From Methylomonas montana (lineage in GTDB: Bacteria > Pseudomonadota > Gammaproteobacteria > Methylococcales > Methylomonadaceae), in assembly GCF_030490285.1 (NCBI RefSeq), contig NZ_CP129884.1, positions 434,001 to 498,000 on the forward strand: 64,000 nt of DNA. The letters run 5' to 3'. The notes under the pieces are model-generated. The model was given only the letters and a program-made list of their open reading frames with translations. It ran no database searches and was not told the origin of the DNA. Below, in pieces: positions 32,441 through 41,341 of the stretch. Both the position numbers and the translations under genes were made by a program. The number at the start of each line of letters is the position of its first letter. The first letter of the stretch is position 1.

Positions 32441-33658
32441 ATGGCGAAACAAGAAGAGCAAATCGAATTCAATTGGGACGGCTTCGATAAACAGAACAAA
32501 AAGACCAAAGGCACCATCAGCGCCAAAAGCGAGGTGATTGCCCGCGCCGAATTGCGGCGGATGGGTATTCGGGTGACGGCGATCAAACCCAAGCCCAAAC
32601 CGCTGTTTGGTCCTAGAGTACAGAAAATCACGCCCGGCGATATTGCGGTATTTGCCAGACAATTGGCCACCATGCTGGCGGCTGGCGTACCCTTGGTGCA
32701 ATCCTTCGACATCATCGGCAAGGGCCATGATAATGCCAGCATGTCCGAATTGCTGCTGGGGATTAAGGCCGACGTGGAAGGCGGTGACACCTTGGCGCAA
32801 GCCTTGGGTAGAAAGCCGCTGTATTTCGATGATCTGTTTTGCAATCTGGTCGAGGCCGGCGAACATGCCGGGGTGTTGGAAACCTTGCTGGACAAGATCG
32901 CTACTTACAAAGAAAAGACCGAATCGATCAAGAAAAAAGTTAAAAAAGCCTTGACCTATCCGATTGCGGTATTGGTAGTGGCGTTTATCGTTACCGCGAT
33001 TTTGCTGATTTTCGTGGTGCCGGTGTTCGAGGATTTGTTTAAAGGTTTCGGTGCCGATCTGCCGGCGTTCACTCAGTTTGTCATCGAGTTATCGGCCTGG
33101 GTGCAGGAATGGTGGTGGATGGTGGTGGCCGTGGTTGCGGTCACTTCTTATGTGTTTATGTATTTTAAGAAACGCTCGCGGCCGTTTAACCATTTTCTGG
33201 ATAGGATGTTGTTGAAAATTCCGGTGGTGGGCATGATTCTGGAAAAATCGGCTATCGCTCGCTTTGCCAGAACCCTCTCCACCATGTCGGCGGCCGGGGT
33301 GCCCTTGGTCGAGGCGCTGGCTTCCGTAGCCGGGGCCTGCGGCAATATTTTGTTCTACGATGCGGTCATGAAAGTCCGCGATGACGTATCCACCGGTCAG
33401 CAATTGAAATTTGCATTGGAACAGACCGGCATGTTTCCGAATATGGTGGTGCAAATGGTGGCAATCGGCGAGGAGTCAGGCTCGATCGACGCCATGCTGG
33501 ATAAGGTCGCCGATTTCTACGAAGAAGAAGTGGATAATCTGGTCGACAATTTAAGCAGCTTGATGGAGCCTATCATTATGGTGATATTGGGTATCCTGGT
33601 CGGCGGTTTGATCGTCGCGATGTATTTGCCTATCTTCAAGCTGGGCGCTGCCATTTAG
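32441..33658 (+). CDS. pilC: type IV pilus inner-membrane platform protein PilC
   Basis: PilC is the platform on which PilB acts. The 405-residue protein has two T2SF domains (residues 70-195 and 275-395), each with FARQLATMLAAGVPL- or FARTLSTMSAAGVPL-like starts, and three hydrophobic segments. It lies between pilB and pilD. Confidence 0.96.
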   Translation: MAKQEEQIEFNWDGFDKQNKKTKGTISAKSEVIARAELRRMGIRVTAIKPKPKPLFGPRVQKITPGDIAVFARQLATMLAAGVPLVQSFDIIGKGHDNASMSELLLGIKADVEGGDTLAQALGRKPLYFDDLFCNLVEAGEHAGVLETLLDKIATYKEKTESIKKKVKKALTYPIAVLVVAFIVTAILLIFVVPVFEDLFKGFGADLPAFTQFVIELSAWVQEWWWMVVAVVAVTSYVFMYFKKRSRPFNHFLDRMLLKIPVVGMILEKSAIARFARTLSTMSAAGVPLVEALASVAGACGNILFYDAVMKVRDDVSTGQQLKFALEQTGMFPNMVVQMVAIGEESGSIDAMLDKVADFYEEEVDNLVDNLSSLMEPIIMVILGILVGGLIVAMYLPIFKLGAAI

Positions 33659-33728
33659 CTTTGTTATTCCCTCGCTTGGCTGAAAAGGGCAAGCGTGGGT
33701 TATTCCTCCCCATTACTCGTCTGCTTTC

Positions 33729-34595
33729 ATGTTGCTTGCCAGTCTTCAACAATCTCCGCTATTGCTGATTAGCGTCGTTTTCGTATTAGGGCTGCTGGTT
33801 GGCAGTTTTCTGAATGTGGTGATTTATCGCTTGCCGGTGATGATGCAAGCCGGCTGGCGGCGCGAATGTCACGATTATCTGCAACTGCCGCTGGAAGAAG
33901 AGGCGGAAGTATTCAACCTGATGTTGCCGGCCTCGCATTGTCCGTCATGCAAGGCCGAGATCAAGGCCTATCAGAATATTCCGGTGCTCAGTTATCTGTT
34001 GCTGGGCGGCAAATGCGGGCATTGCGGCGTCAAAATCGCTATCCGCTATCCGCTGATCGAGGCATTCAGCGGATTGTGTTCGGCAATAGTGGCCTGGCAT
34101 TTCGGTTATGGTGTGGCGTTGGCGTTCGCGCTGCTGCTGACTTGGAGTTTGATCGCCTTGAGCTTTATCGACATCGATCAGCATTTGCTACCCGATTCCA
34201 TTACCCTGCCGATGTTGTGGCTAGGTTTGCTGCTGAGTCTGTTTGATATTTACAGTAGTAGCCACGACGCGATTATCGGTGCGATTGCCGGCTATTTGAG
34301 CCTATGGAGTGTCTACCAGCTATTTAAGCTACTGACCGGCAAGGAAGGTATGGGCTATGGCGATTTCAAATTGCTAGCGCTATTCGGTGCCTGGCTGGGT
34401 TGGCAATATCTGCCGCTGATCGTGCTATTGTCGTCACTGGTGGGGGCGGTCATCGGGGTTGCGATGATCGTGTTTGGCAAGCGTGATGCCGGCAAACCGA
34501 TACCGTTCGGCCCCTATCTGGCCATGGCCGGTTGGTTGGCGATGCTGTTCGGGCAAGAGATCAACGCTTTATATCTGCATGCCGCCGGTTTGTAA
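33729..34595 (+). CDS. pilD: prepilin peptidase PilD
   Basis: PilD cleaves and N-methylates type IV prepilins at the inner membrane. The 288-residue protein has the cytoplasmic zinc cysteines CPSCKAEI and CGHCGVKI and the two catalytic aspartates in FIDIDQHLLPD and GMGYGDFKLLA. Seven or eight hydrophobic helices are visible. It follows pilC by 70 bp and precedes coaE by 3 bp. Confidence 0.96.
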   Translation: MLLASLQQSPLLLISVVFVLGLLVGSFLNVVIYRLPVMMQAGWRRECHDYLQLPLEEEAEVFNLMLPASHCPSCKAEIKAYQNIPVLSYLLLGGKCGHCGVKIAIRYPLIEAFSGLCSAIVAWHFGYGVALAFALLLTWSLIALSFIDIDQHLLPDSITLPMLWLGLLLSLFDIYSSSHDAIIGAIAGYLSLWSVYQLFKLLTGKEGMGYGDFKLLALFGAWLGWQYLPLIVLLSSLVGAVIGVAMIVFGKRDAGKPIPFGPYLAMAGWLAMLFGQEINALYLHAAGL

Positions 34596-34598
34596 TCC

Positions 34599-35210
34599 GT
34601 GCTTAAAATAGGCCTGACCGGCGGGATTGGTAGCGGCAAATCGACCGTCTGTGGTTTGTTTGCCGAACTCGGTGTGCCTATTGTCGATGCGGACCTGATC
34701 GCCAGGCAGCTGGTCGAGCCGGGCAGGCCGGCATTGATGCGGATTGCCGAAACCTTTGGGCCACAGATGCTCGACGACGACGGTAGCTTGAATCGGGCCA
34801 GGCTGCGGGAAGCAGTATTTGCCGATGCGGATAAAAAGCGCCGGTTGGACGCGATCATGCATCCTTTGGTGTATGGGCAAATCGCGGCGGACGTGATGGC
34901 TTTACAGGCCGCATACTGCGTGATTGCGGTGCCTTTGCTGTTCGAGTCGAAAAACGCCTATGCGGTCGACCGGGTGCTGCTGGTCGATTGCCCGGTGGAG
35001 GTGCAGATAGAACGGGTTATCGGCCGGGACAAGCTGACGCGTGGGCAAGTGCAAGCCATTATCGACAGCCAAATGCCGCGCAGCGAGCGTCTGGCCAGGG
35101 CCGACGATGTGATCGATAACATCGCCGGTCCCGAGCGGCTTGCAGAACAGGTTAAAAGGCTGCACAATTCCTACATTTTATTAGCCACTGCCAGGACACA
35201 ATCGGCTTGA
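34599..35210 (+). CDS. coaE: dephospho-CoA kinase
   Basis: CoaE performs the last step of coenzyme A synthesis. The 203-residue protein starts at GTG, has the P-loop GLTGGIGSGKST at residues 5-16, the DADLIARQLVEPG segment and VPLLFESK. The order pilD-coaE-zapD-yacG is conserved in gammaproteobacteria. Its stop overlaps the TTG start of zapD. Confidence 0.95.
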   Translation: MLKIGLTGGIGSGKSTVCGLFAELGVPIVDADLIARQLVEPGRPALMRIAETFGPQMLDDDGSLNRARLREAVFADADKKRRLDAIMHPLVYGQIAADVMALQAAYCVIAVPLLFESKNAYAVDRVLLVDCPVEVQIERVIGRDKLTRGQVQAIIDSQMPRSERLARADDVIDNIAGPERLAEQVKRLHNSYILLATARTQSA

Positions 35211-35980
35211 ATACACAAACTATCTACGAATTCCCTCTTAACGAACGAATTCGGGTGTTTATGCGCTTGGAGCAGCTCTTTCAACAGCTCAGTCATTTCA
35301 TGTTGGGCGCTTCGGTTTTCGACAAACGCGCCGCCATTTCGGTTTTACTCGATATCCTGATGATTTTCAGCCGCAGTGATTTGAAGTCGGAATTGATCAA
35401 GGAACTGGATAGGCATACCAAAGTACTGAACCAGCTGGCGCATAGTCATGGGGTCGACGACGAAAAACTACAGGAAATTTTGGCCGAGCTGAATCAAGCC
35501 AGCCGTAATTTGTATAGCGCCAGCGGCAAAATCGGCATCAGCGTGATGGAAAGCGATTTATTTCAGAGCATATCGCAGCGCAATTCCATACCGGGCGGCA
35601 GCTGTTCCTTCGATCTGCCGGCTTTTCATTACTGGTTGGAGCAACATGAAGCCGAGCAACAAAAAGACTTGGAGCGTTGGACTCAGCCGTTTGTGGATAT
35701 TCGGGTGGCGATCGATTTGATATTGGGCTTTATTCGGCAAAGCAGTGTGCCGACCCAGGAACTAGCCAAGGCCGGTTTTTTCCAACTGGCCCTGGACAAC
35801 AAGAATCATCCAGTGCAATTGCTGCGGGTGGGGATAGCGTCCGACACCCCTTGTTTTGCCGAGATTAGCGGCGGCAAGCATCGCTTCAGCATACGTTTTA
35901 TGAAGCCGTCGGTCGATGAAAATCGGCCCTGCCAAACTTTGGACGATATTGAATTTTCCCTGACCCGCTGCATGTTCTGA
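35207..35980 (+). CDS. zapD: cell division protein ZapD
   Basis: ZapD crosslinks FtsZ filaments. The 257-residue protein starts at TTG 35207 and shows the family features [19 protein letters not shown], the middle helical region and the C-terminal RFSIRFMKP strand. It overlaps coaE by 4 bp and yacG by 1 bp. Confidence 0.94.
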   Translation: MNTQTIYEFPLNERIRVFMRLEQLFQQLSHFMLGASVFDKRAAISVLLDILMIFSRSDLKSELIKELDRHTKVLNQLAHSHGVDDEKLQEILAELNQASRNLYSASGKIGISVMESDLFQSISQRNSIPGGSCSFDLPAFHYWLEQHEAEQQKDLERWTQPFVDIRVAIDLILGFIRQSSVPTQELAKAGFFQLALDNKNHPVQLLRVGIASDTPCFAEISGGKHRFSIRFMKPSVDENRPCQTLDDIEFSLTRCMF

Positions 35981-36183
35981 TGACCGCGCATACCCCGCCG
36001 CTAGTGGCTTGCCCCACTTGTCGTAAACCGGTGGCTTGGATAGTCGCCGAAAAATTCAAACCGTTTTGTTCTGAGCGCTGTAAATTGATCGATTTGGGCG
36101 ACTGGGCTACCGAAGCCCATAAGATCCCCGGTCCGCCGCTTCTCGACGACGAAGACGAAAATCCAGATTTCAGTTCCTATTAA
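35980..36183 (+). CDS. yacG: DNA gyrase inhibitor YacG
   Basis: YacG is a zinc-ribbon protein that binds GyrB. The 67-residue protein has CPTCRKPV and [15 protein letters not shown], giving the CxxC...CxxxC zinc site, and an acidic tail. It ends the coaE-zapD-yacG operon and converges with the Nudix-ThiE gene. Confidence 0.95.
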   Translation: MTAHTPPLVACPTCRKPVAWIVAEKFKPFCSERCKLIDLGDWATEAHKIPGPPLLDDEDENPDFSSY

Positions 36184-36197
36184 ACGATTTTATTCGG

Positions 36198-37142
36198 CTA
36201 ATCGTCGCTCAAAAAAGCGCTGATGCCGGCAATGCCTTGTGCGCCGGCAGCCAGTGCCCGATCCAGGTCTTGCTTACCTAAACCGCCCAAGGCGAATACC
36301 GGCAGATTGATTTGTTCCAGCAGTTCGGTCATTGCATGCCAGCCTAACGCCGCTGCGCCCGGATGAGAGGTGGTAGGCTGTATCGGTGCCAGCACCGCAA
36401 AGTCCAAGCCCAGTGTTTCCGCACGCTGCAGTTCATCCAGATTATGGCAGGATGCCGCTACCCAGCGATAATCTTTCGGTCTTTCAGCGCACGCCAGCAA
36501 CGCGCGGCTGCTTAGGTGCAGGCCGTGTGCACTAGTGGTATTGACAGGCAAGTCAGAGTTAATCAGCAAGCGAACCTGTTGCTGCCGGCAAAGTTGAGAA
36601 ACCAGCTCCAATAAGTTTTGCAAATCGGCAACCGGTAAAGACTTGACGCGAAATTGCAGCAGTTTGATGCCGCTCGCTAAAATCAGCCGGCAATTGTCCA
36701 GCACTTCGGCGGCGCTTTTGCCTTCTAGGATTGCGTAATAGTGGGGTAGTTGCGCGGCGGCGATAATCGGCAGGTTGGCGGCCGGGAAGCTGAATTCTTG
36801 CAATTGTTCCGCGTCTATCCAGCGCATCGCCTGGCCTTCGCAGCCACGCGCCTGGCCGGCAAAGGCCGTAACATTCCAGACATCCAGCAGCACGTGTCTG
36901 TCGCCGTAATCGTGGTTGATTCGGATCAGCGGCGAAGCGGCTTTTACCTGGATACCGACTTCTTCCGCCAGTTCGCGAGCCAGCGCCTGTCGCACTGGTT
37001 CGCCGGCTTCCAGCTTGCCGCCCGGAAATTCCCACAAACCGCCTTGGTGTGCGTGTTTGGCCCGCCGAGTGATTAAAATCTTGCCGTTGCCATCGCGAAC
37101 CACGCCGACCGCGACATGCAGCCGTTGGCTATTGTTTGACAT
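36198..37142 (-). CDS. MutT-type Nudix hydrolase fused to a ThiE-like domain
   Basis: The N-terminal 130 residues form a MutT Nudix domain (GGLWEFPGGKLEAGEPVRQA then LAEEVGI, the Nudix box GX5EX7REUXEEXGU), which cleans 8-oxo-dGTP from the nucleotide pool. The C-terminal 180 residues resemble thiamine phosphate synthase/TenI (LLQFRVKSLP, LLINSDLPV and ALGGLGKQDLDRALAAGAQGIAGI). This fusion is known in gammaproteobacteria. It lies 9 bp after argJ. Confidence 0.92.
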   Translation of the reverse strand: MSNNSQRLHVAVGVVRDGNGKILITRRAKHAHQGGLWEFPGGKLEAGEPVRQALARELAEEVGIQVKAASPLIRINHDYGDRHVLLDVWNVTAFAGQARGCEGQAMRWIDAEQLQEFSFPAANLPIIAAAQLPHYYAILEGKSAAEVLDNCRLILASGIKLLQFRVKSLPVADLQNLLELVSQLCRQQQVRLLINSDLPVNTTSAHGLHLSSRALLACAERPKDYRWVAASCHNLDELQRAETLGLDFAVLAPIQPTTSHPGAAALGWHAMTELLEQINLPVFALGGLGKQDLDRALAAGAQGIAGISAFLSDD

Positions 37143-37151
37143 GTTGATGCC

Positions 37152-38366
37152 TTAGGTGCGGTATTCGGCGTTGATCTTGACATAGTCGTAGGAGAAGTCG
37201 CAGGTCAACACTTCCTCGCTGGCCGCACCGCGGCCCAGTCTGACCGTCACGGCGATTTCTTCCTGGTTCATCACTCGCTGACCGTCTTGTTCGGTATAAG
37301 ACGGAGCCCGACCGCCATTTTCGACGATGCAGACCGTGCCCAGATAAATTTCGATTTTATCCAGTTCCATATTTTCCACGCCGGCCCGACCAACGGCCGC
37401 CAAGATGCGGCCCCAGTTGGGGTCGCTGGCGAAGAAGGCGGTTTTCACGAGTGGCGAATGGGCGATGGTCTTAGCGACTTGTACCGCTTCGGCGCTATCG
37501 CGAGCTTGTTCGACGACGATGCGGATCAGCTTGGTGGCACCTTCGCCATCGCGAATAATCAGTTCCGCCAGGCGTTTGCAGACCGACATGACGGCGGCGG
37601 CGAACACCGCATAATGTTCGCTGCCGGCCAGAATTTCCGGTGCCTCGCTACACGCGCTGGCCAACAATACGCAAGCGTCGTTGGTGGAGGTATCGCCGTC
37701 CACCGTGATGCGGTTAAAGGATTTTTCCGCCGCCGCCGACAGGCATTCTTGCAATAGAGATTGCTCGATACTGGCATCGGTGGCCACAAAACCCAGCATG
37801 GTGGCCATATTGGGCTGGATCATGCCGGCACCCTTGGAAATACCGGTAATCGTGACCGGATGGCCGCCAATGTCGATCACCACCGAGGCGCCTTTGGGAA
37901 AGGTGTCGGTGGTCATAATCGCGCGCGCGGCTTGGCTCCAATGGGCTTCATCTAAGTTAGCAACCGCCGCCGGCAATACCTTGGAAAGCTTTTCCACGGG
38001 CAAGGGTTCGCCGATCACGCCTGTCGAAAACGGTAAAACCTGTTGGGCAATCGCGTCGACTTCGCCAGCCAGATTGGCGCAACAGGCGAAGGCATCTTGC
38101 AGGCCTTGCTTGCCGGTGCCGGCATTGGCGTTACCGGAATTGACCAGTAACCAGCGCGGATTTTGCGATAAATGCGCCTTGGCGATATGCACCGGTGCTG
38201 CGCAAAAGGCGTTTTGGGTAAACACCGCCGCGCAACTGCCGCCTTCCGCCATTTCCAGAACTAAAATATCGTCGCGCACGGTTTGTTTGATGCCGGCATT
38301 GCAGGTGCCGAGTTTAATGCCTTTGACGGCATGCATGGTGGGGAAGTCGATTTGTCCTACTGCCAT
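37152..38366 (-). CDS. argJ: bifunctional ornithine acetyltransferase/N-acetylglutamate synthase
   Basis: ArgJ recycles the acetyl group in arginine synthesis. The 404-residue protein has the KGAGMIQPNMATMLGF segment; the AT of NMATML is the self-cleavage site that creates the catalytic threonine. VNSGNANAGTG near residue 98 and the DPNWGRILAA segment are also typical. It is cotranscribed with the Nudix-ThiE gene. Confidence 0.97.
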   Translation of the reverse strand: MAVGQIDFPTMHAVKGIKLGTCNAGIKQTVRDDILVLEMAEGGSCAAVFTQNAFCAAPVHIAKAHLSQNPRWLLVNSGNANAGTGKQGLQDAFACCANLAGEVDAIAQQVLPFSTGVIGEPLPVEKLSKVLPAAVANLDEAHWSQAARAIMTTDTFPKGASVVIDIGGHPVTITGISKGAGMIQPNMATMLGFVATDASIEQSLLQECLSAAAEKSFNRITVDGDTSTNDACVLLASACSEAPEILAGSEHYAVFAAAVMSVCKRLAELIIRDGEGATKLIRIVVEQARDSAEAVQVAKTIAHSPLVKTAFFASDPNWGRILAAVGRAGVENMELDKIEIYLGTVCIVENGGRAPSYTEQDGQRVMNQEEIAVTVRLGRGAASEEVLTCDFSYDYVKINAEYRT

Positions 38367-38403
38367 TTTTGTAACCTGTTAATACTAATTAGCTGTTCTA
38401 ATT

Positions 38404-38672
38404 TGTGTCGCTATCGCGACGGATTTTTTGGGTGTCGGTTCGCGGACCGACAACCGCGATACTTTCTTTTGCGTCGCCAAAAGAAAGTATCCAAAGAAAA
38501 GGCGACCCGGATGCCGCTTTGATCCTGCGCTCCTCGCTTTTGAACGGGGTTGCCGAAAGGGGCTTCCTGCCCCTTCGGCAACGCGATGCATCCCTGCATC
38601 GCCCCTGCGGGCTGATCCGTCCAAAAGCTCCGGTGCTCGGCACGGCATACGGGGCAAAACCATCCCGGAGTT
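38404..38672 (+). repeat. structured dispersed repeat, copy A
   Basis: About 270 bp composed of successive hairpins: TCGC/GCGA (38408-38419), GTCGGT/ACCGAC (38434-38451), ATACTTTCTTTTG/CAAAAGAAAGTAT (38459-38490), a 14-bp stem starting GTTGCCGAA and ending TTCGGCAAC (38549-38582) and GCGATGCA/TGCATCGC (38583-38602). Two more copies occur at 39379-39642 (inverted) and 62720-62987. Stems are kept by paired substitutions between copies. Apparent ORFs through it are by-products of the base composition. Confidence 0.9.
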
Positions 38673-38717
38673 TGGCAATTAATTAATGCCCCAAAGCCTT
38701 TTGTCTCACCCTCGTAG

Positions 38718-38744
38718 GGTGCATTAGCGATAGCGTAATGCACC
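38718..38744. repeat. GGTGCATTA palindromic intergenic repeat
   Basis: GGTGCATTA (38718-38726) and TAATGCACC (38736-38744) form a 9-bp hairpin. The sequence resembles the common GGGTGCRTTAGCGNAGCGTAAYGCACC type of intergenic repeat. The remaining 38673-38890 stretch holds no gene that I can support. Confidence 0.6.
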
Positions 38745-38890
38745 GAATAATCGAAGGCCAACATGCGGCGCAATACGGCTTCGACTAATGACACCCCGAG
38801 GATTGAGCCTTACCGCGGTGGATTTCTTAATTTCTAACGCCAAGCTAAAGATTACGCGGCATCCCTTTGGGTGACGTATTATGTTTTTAT

Positions 38891-39319
38891 TTAATTTGCA
38901 TTTAAGTGCTTAAAGTCTTTTCCGCATAAATCGGTATTTGTTACCAATTTCCTCGACAAGAGATCAATTCTGATTGATGCAACAAAATCACCCATTGCCT
39001 TTTCTTTTTCTTCATCCGTTGACGGGTTAGATGTATGAACAGTATTCAGAAACGCATACCCTTTTAAAATGACATCATCAGGGCAATATAACCAACAACG
39101 ATTTAGCTGGTTAAGAAATTCTGTTCTTAGTTCATTTGCGTTCTGTGCACTGACGTAAAAGCCTTTAAGGCAACGCAGTAATTCTCTGTAACTTTCCTCT
39201 TTTCTTTGATATTGCTCCCAAACTCGTTTACGCCATTCGTTAACGAACCAAGCGATAATAGCCCCAAAAAGAGGAGCAGCAAATTTCCAAAAGTCTACTG
39301 ATTCAAGAATTACAAACAT
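38891..39319 (-). CDS. membrane-anchored protein of unknown function between inverted repeats
   Basis: The 142-residue protein has one N-terminal membrane segment (FWKFAAPLFGAIIAWFV) followed by a charged cytoplasmic helix (WRKRVWEQYQRKEESYREL) and a mixed domain with CWLYCPDD. I do not recognise the family; the layout recalls small single-pass accessory proteins found in mobile regions. Base composition is more AT-rich than its neighbours. It is framed by repeat copies A and B in opposite orientation, which suggests it was carried in with them. Confidence 0.65.
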   Translation of the reverse strand: MFVILESVDFWKFAAPLFGAIIAWFVNEWRKRVWEQYQRKEESYRELLRCLKGFYVSAQNANELRTEFLNQLNRCWLYCPDDVILKGYAFLNTVHTSNPSTDEEKEKAMGDFVASIRIDLLSRKLVTNTDLCGKDFKHLNAN

Positions 39320-39378
39320 AACAAGATATTAAATGGCTTTTGCATATCATCCGTGTCAGCAAATAAAGAGTTGCTATC

Positions 39379-39642
39379 TGGACGGTTTTCCTCCCGTATG
39401 CCGCGCCGAGCACCGGAGCTTTCGGCGGGAATAGCCCGCAGGGGTGCGGCATGGATGCCGCACATCGACAGAGGGGCAGGAAGGCCCTTCTGTCGATCCC
39501 CGTCGAAAGCTTCGGAGCGCAGGATCAAAGCGGCATCCGGGTGTCTTTTCTTTTGGGTACTTTTCTTTGGACAAGCAAAGAAAAGTATCTCGGCCGTCGG
39601 TCCGAGAACCGACATCTAAAACCCGTCGCGACAGCGACACAA
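39379..39642 (-). repeat. structured dispersed repeat, copy B (inverted)
   Basis: Read on the minus strand, this copy has the same order of hairpins as copy A, with changed but complementary stems: GTCGGT/ACCGAC around TCTCGG, a 13-bp stem of the GTACTTTTCTTTG kind, CGACAG/CTGTCG where copy A has GTTGCCGAA/TTCGGCAAC, and GTGCGGC/GCCGCAC where copy A has GCGATGCA/TGCATCGC. It ends next to the TusA-like gene. Confidence 0.88.
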
Positions 39643-39646
39643 CCAA

Positions 39647-39931
39647 TCAAACAACTTCCAACACAATCACATACTCACCATCGACAGCTTTAGTCTCCAA
39701 CACCTTATGCCCATTGATCCGGCACCAGGCTGGAATATCCTGCATCACGCCCGGATCGGTGCATTCCACTGTCAACACGTCGCCGCTTAGCAGGGTTTTG
39801 ACTTTATCCTGAGTGCGTATCACCGGCAAAGGACATAGCAGACGGCGGGCGTTCAGGGTTACAGCGCTTGTTCCCGACAATCCGCTGCACTCCCTCCGTC
39901 CCTGTAGGTCGTCCTGACTCATACAAACCAC
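39647..39931 (-). CDS. TusA-like sulfur-carrier protein
   Basis: The 94-residue protein contains the TusA signature LNARRLLCPLPVIRTQDKV with the CPxP cysteine that carries persulfide, followed by the GDVLTVECTDPGVMQDIPAWC strand-helix of the family. It overlaps the upstream PP-loop gene by 13 bp, so the two should be translated together and the TusA-like protein may feed sulfur to the PP-loop enzyme. The N-terminal 20 residues before VTLNARR may be an extension from an early start. Confidence 0.88.
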   Translation of the reverse strand: MVCMSQDDLQGRRECSGLSGTSAVTLNARRLLCPLPVIRTQDKVKTLLSGDVLTVECTDPGVMQDIPAWCRINGHKVLETKAVDGEYVIVLEVV

Positions 39932-40962
39932 TCCTGCGGGATTTCTTCCGCAAGTAGCGGCTTGACGAAAATATTGCGTTCGTTACCTTGACGGTCGCGG
40001 ATGCTGATTTCCACCTGCTCCGCGTTGCGGCCTTGGCCGTAACGGGCTGTGATTTGCCCCGCCAGATACAGGTCTTCTTCGCTGGGAGTGCCGTCGATCA
40101 ATGTCAGTGGTCCGTGGTGGCTGGCGCAATTCATATTGATGAATTCTTTTTTGTAGCCGCTCATGAAGCGCGCTTCGCCGTCTTCGCGGGCGACGATGAC
40201 TTTAAAATGCGGCTTGGGGCGTATATGTCTGCCCACCTTTAATAGCATTACGTCGTCCAGATCGTAATCGCGTTCGCCGCGAGCTTTCCATAAGTCCACC
40301 AGTTTCAGCGAGTAGGCCTCGTCTGTCAGAAAACAACAGCCTCCGGCCGGTTGCGCGTAATCGCTAAAGCCGTATTGTTTGGCCAGTGCCATCTGTGGTT
40401 TGCGCGAGCGGCCGCTGAAACCGAATAGTCTGTCGCGGCTGATCCAGCCCTCGCGTTCCGGCAAAGTGGCGGGCAAATTTTGCGCCGACAGGGGTCTGAC
40501 CAATAAATCGTCGGCGCCGGATTCGGCGGCGACAATAGGCATGGTTTGCTTGCGTTGCGACATGGGCCGTTGACCGACCACTTCACCGGTGATGATGAAG
40601 TCAAAGCCGTTTTCCGCCATCCATTGTTTGGCCTTGTTGACCATGAAAATCTTGCAATCCAGGCACGGATTCATGTTGGCGCCATAACCGTGCTTGGGGT
40701 TCAGCAACACTTGTTTGTATTCTTCGATAATATCGATGATATGCAGCTTGATGCCCAGTTGTTCGGCAACCCACAGCGAATTGTTGCGCTTTACTTTGTC
40801 GGCGTCTTGCTTGCGAATGGCATGGGTGTGGCCTTCTACGCAAAAGCCGGTGAAAAAGTTGATACCCTCGACATGGATGCCTTGCTCCATGATGGCCTTG
40901 CTGGCTAGCATGGAATCCAGGCCGCCGGAAATCAGCGCCACGGCTTTTCTTTGTTGACTCAT
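39919..40962 (-). CDS. PP-loop ATPase, MnmA/ThiI-like tRNA sulfurtransferase family
   Basis: The 347-residue protein begins with a PP-loop SGGLDSMLA (residues 12-20) that activates a tRNA base by adenylation. It has CVEGHTH, then NPCLDCKIFM with a conserved CxxC, and AGGCCFL further on. It differs from housekeeping MnmA in lacking the usual long tRNA-binding C-terminus and has its own C-terminal domain ending in FVKPLLAEEIP. The TusA-like partner overlaps its end. Likely a tRNA thiolation enzyme; the modified base cannot be read from the sequence. Confidence 0.8.
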   Translation of the reverse strand: MSQQRKAVALISGGLDSMLASKAIMEQGIHVEGINFFTGFCVEGHTHAIRKQDADKVKRNNSLWVAEQLGIKLHIIDIIEEYKQVLLNPKHGYGANMNPCLDCKIFMVNKAKQWMAENGFDFIITGEVVGQRPMSQRKQTMPIVAAESGADDLLVRPLSAQNLPATLPEREGWISRDRLFGFSGRSRKPQMALAKQYGFSDYAQPAGGCCFLTDEAYSLKLVDLWKARGERDYDLDDVMLLKVGRHIRPKPHFKVIVAREDGEARFMSGYKKEFINMNCASHHGPLTLIDGTPSEEDLYLAGQITARYGQGRNAEQVEISIRDRQGNERNIFVKPLLAEEIPQEWFV

Positions 40963-41341
40963 AAAACAGGTGTTTATCAGGAAAACCGAGCATTATACTG
41001 CGGATTTTAGCGCAATGCCGCCGCCGGGAACGATGTCTGGCAATTAATCTGGTGGAATCATGCCGAAAAAACCAGTCAAAATCAGTGGTTTAATATCCAT
41101 GATTGGCTAATCTGCCAACTGATACGAACGCCAATCGCTTCTCTTGATACTGTTGAAATTGCCTTGGTTTTTTAAAACGGCTAATGGTTGAGCGGAACCG
41201 ATCAGTTGGTCCAAGTGCTCGAGGCTTTCTTAGTATTTTTGGCGCTGATCGCATTAATTGAACCAGCTGTCATGGTGCGGCTTCACTTGTCTAGCGATTC
41301 GCCTACACTTCTCTGCATTCATCAAAGTGAGACTTACCAAT
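40963..41341. other. intergenic region without a recognised gene
   Basis: These 379 bp separate divergent transcription units (PP-loop gene to the left, pilU to the right). It must contain both promoters. I see no clear sigma70 or sigma54 pair, RNA gene or repeat in it. Confidence 0.5.

Noticed and set aside
38404-39642. Several ORFs of 60-127 codons in the dispersed repeats
   Set aside because: They cover all frames of hairpin-rich DNA, differ between copies and have no ribosome binding sites or family features.
41230-41341. sigma54-type promoter before pilU
   Set aside because: TGGC and GC blocks are present but not with the required 10-bp spacing and TTGC element.
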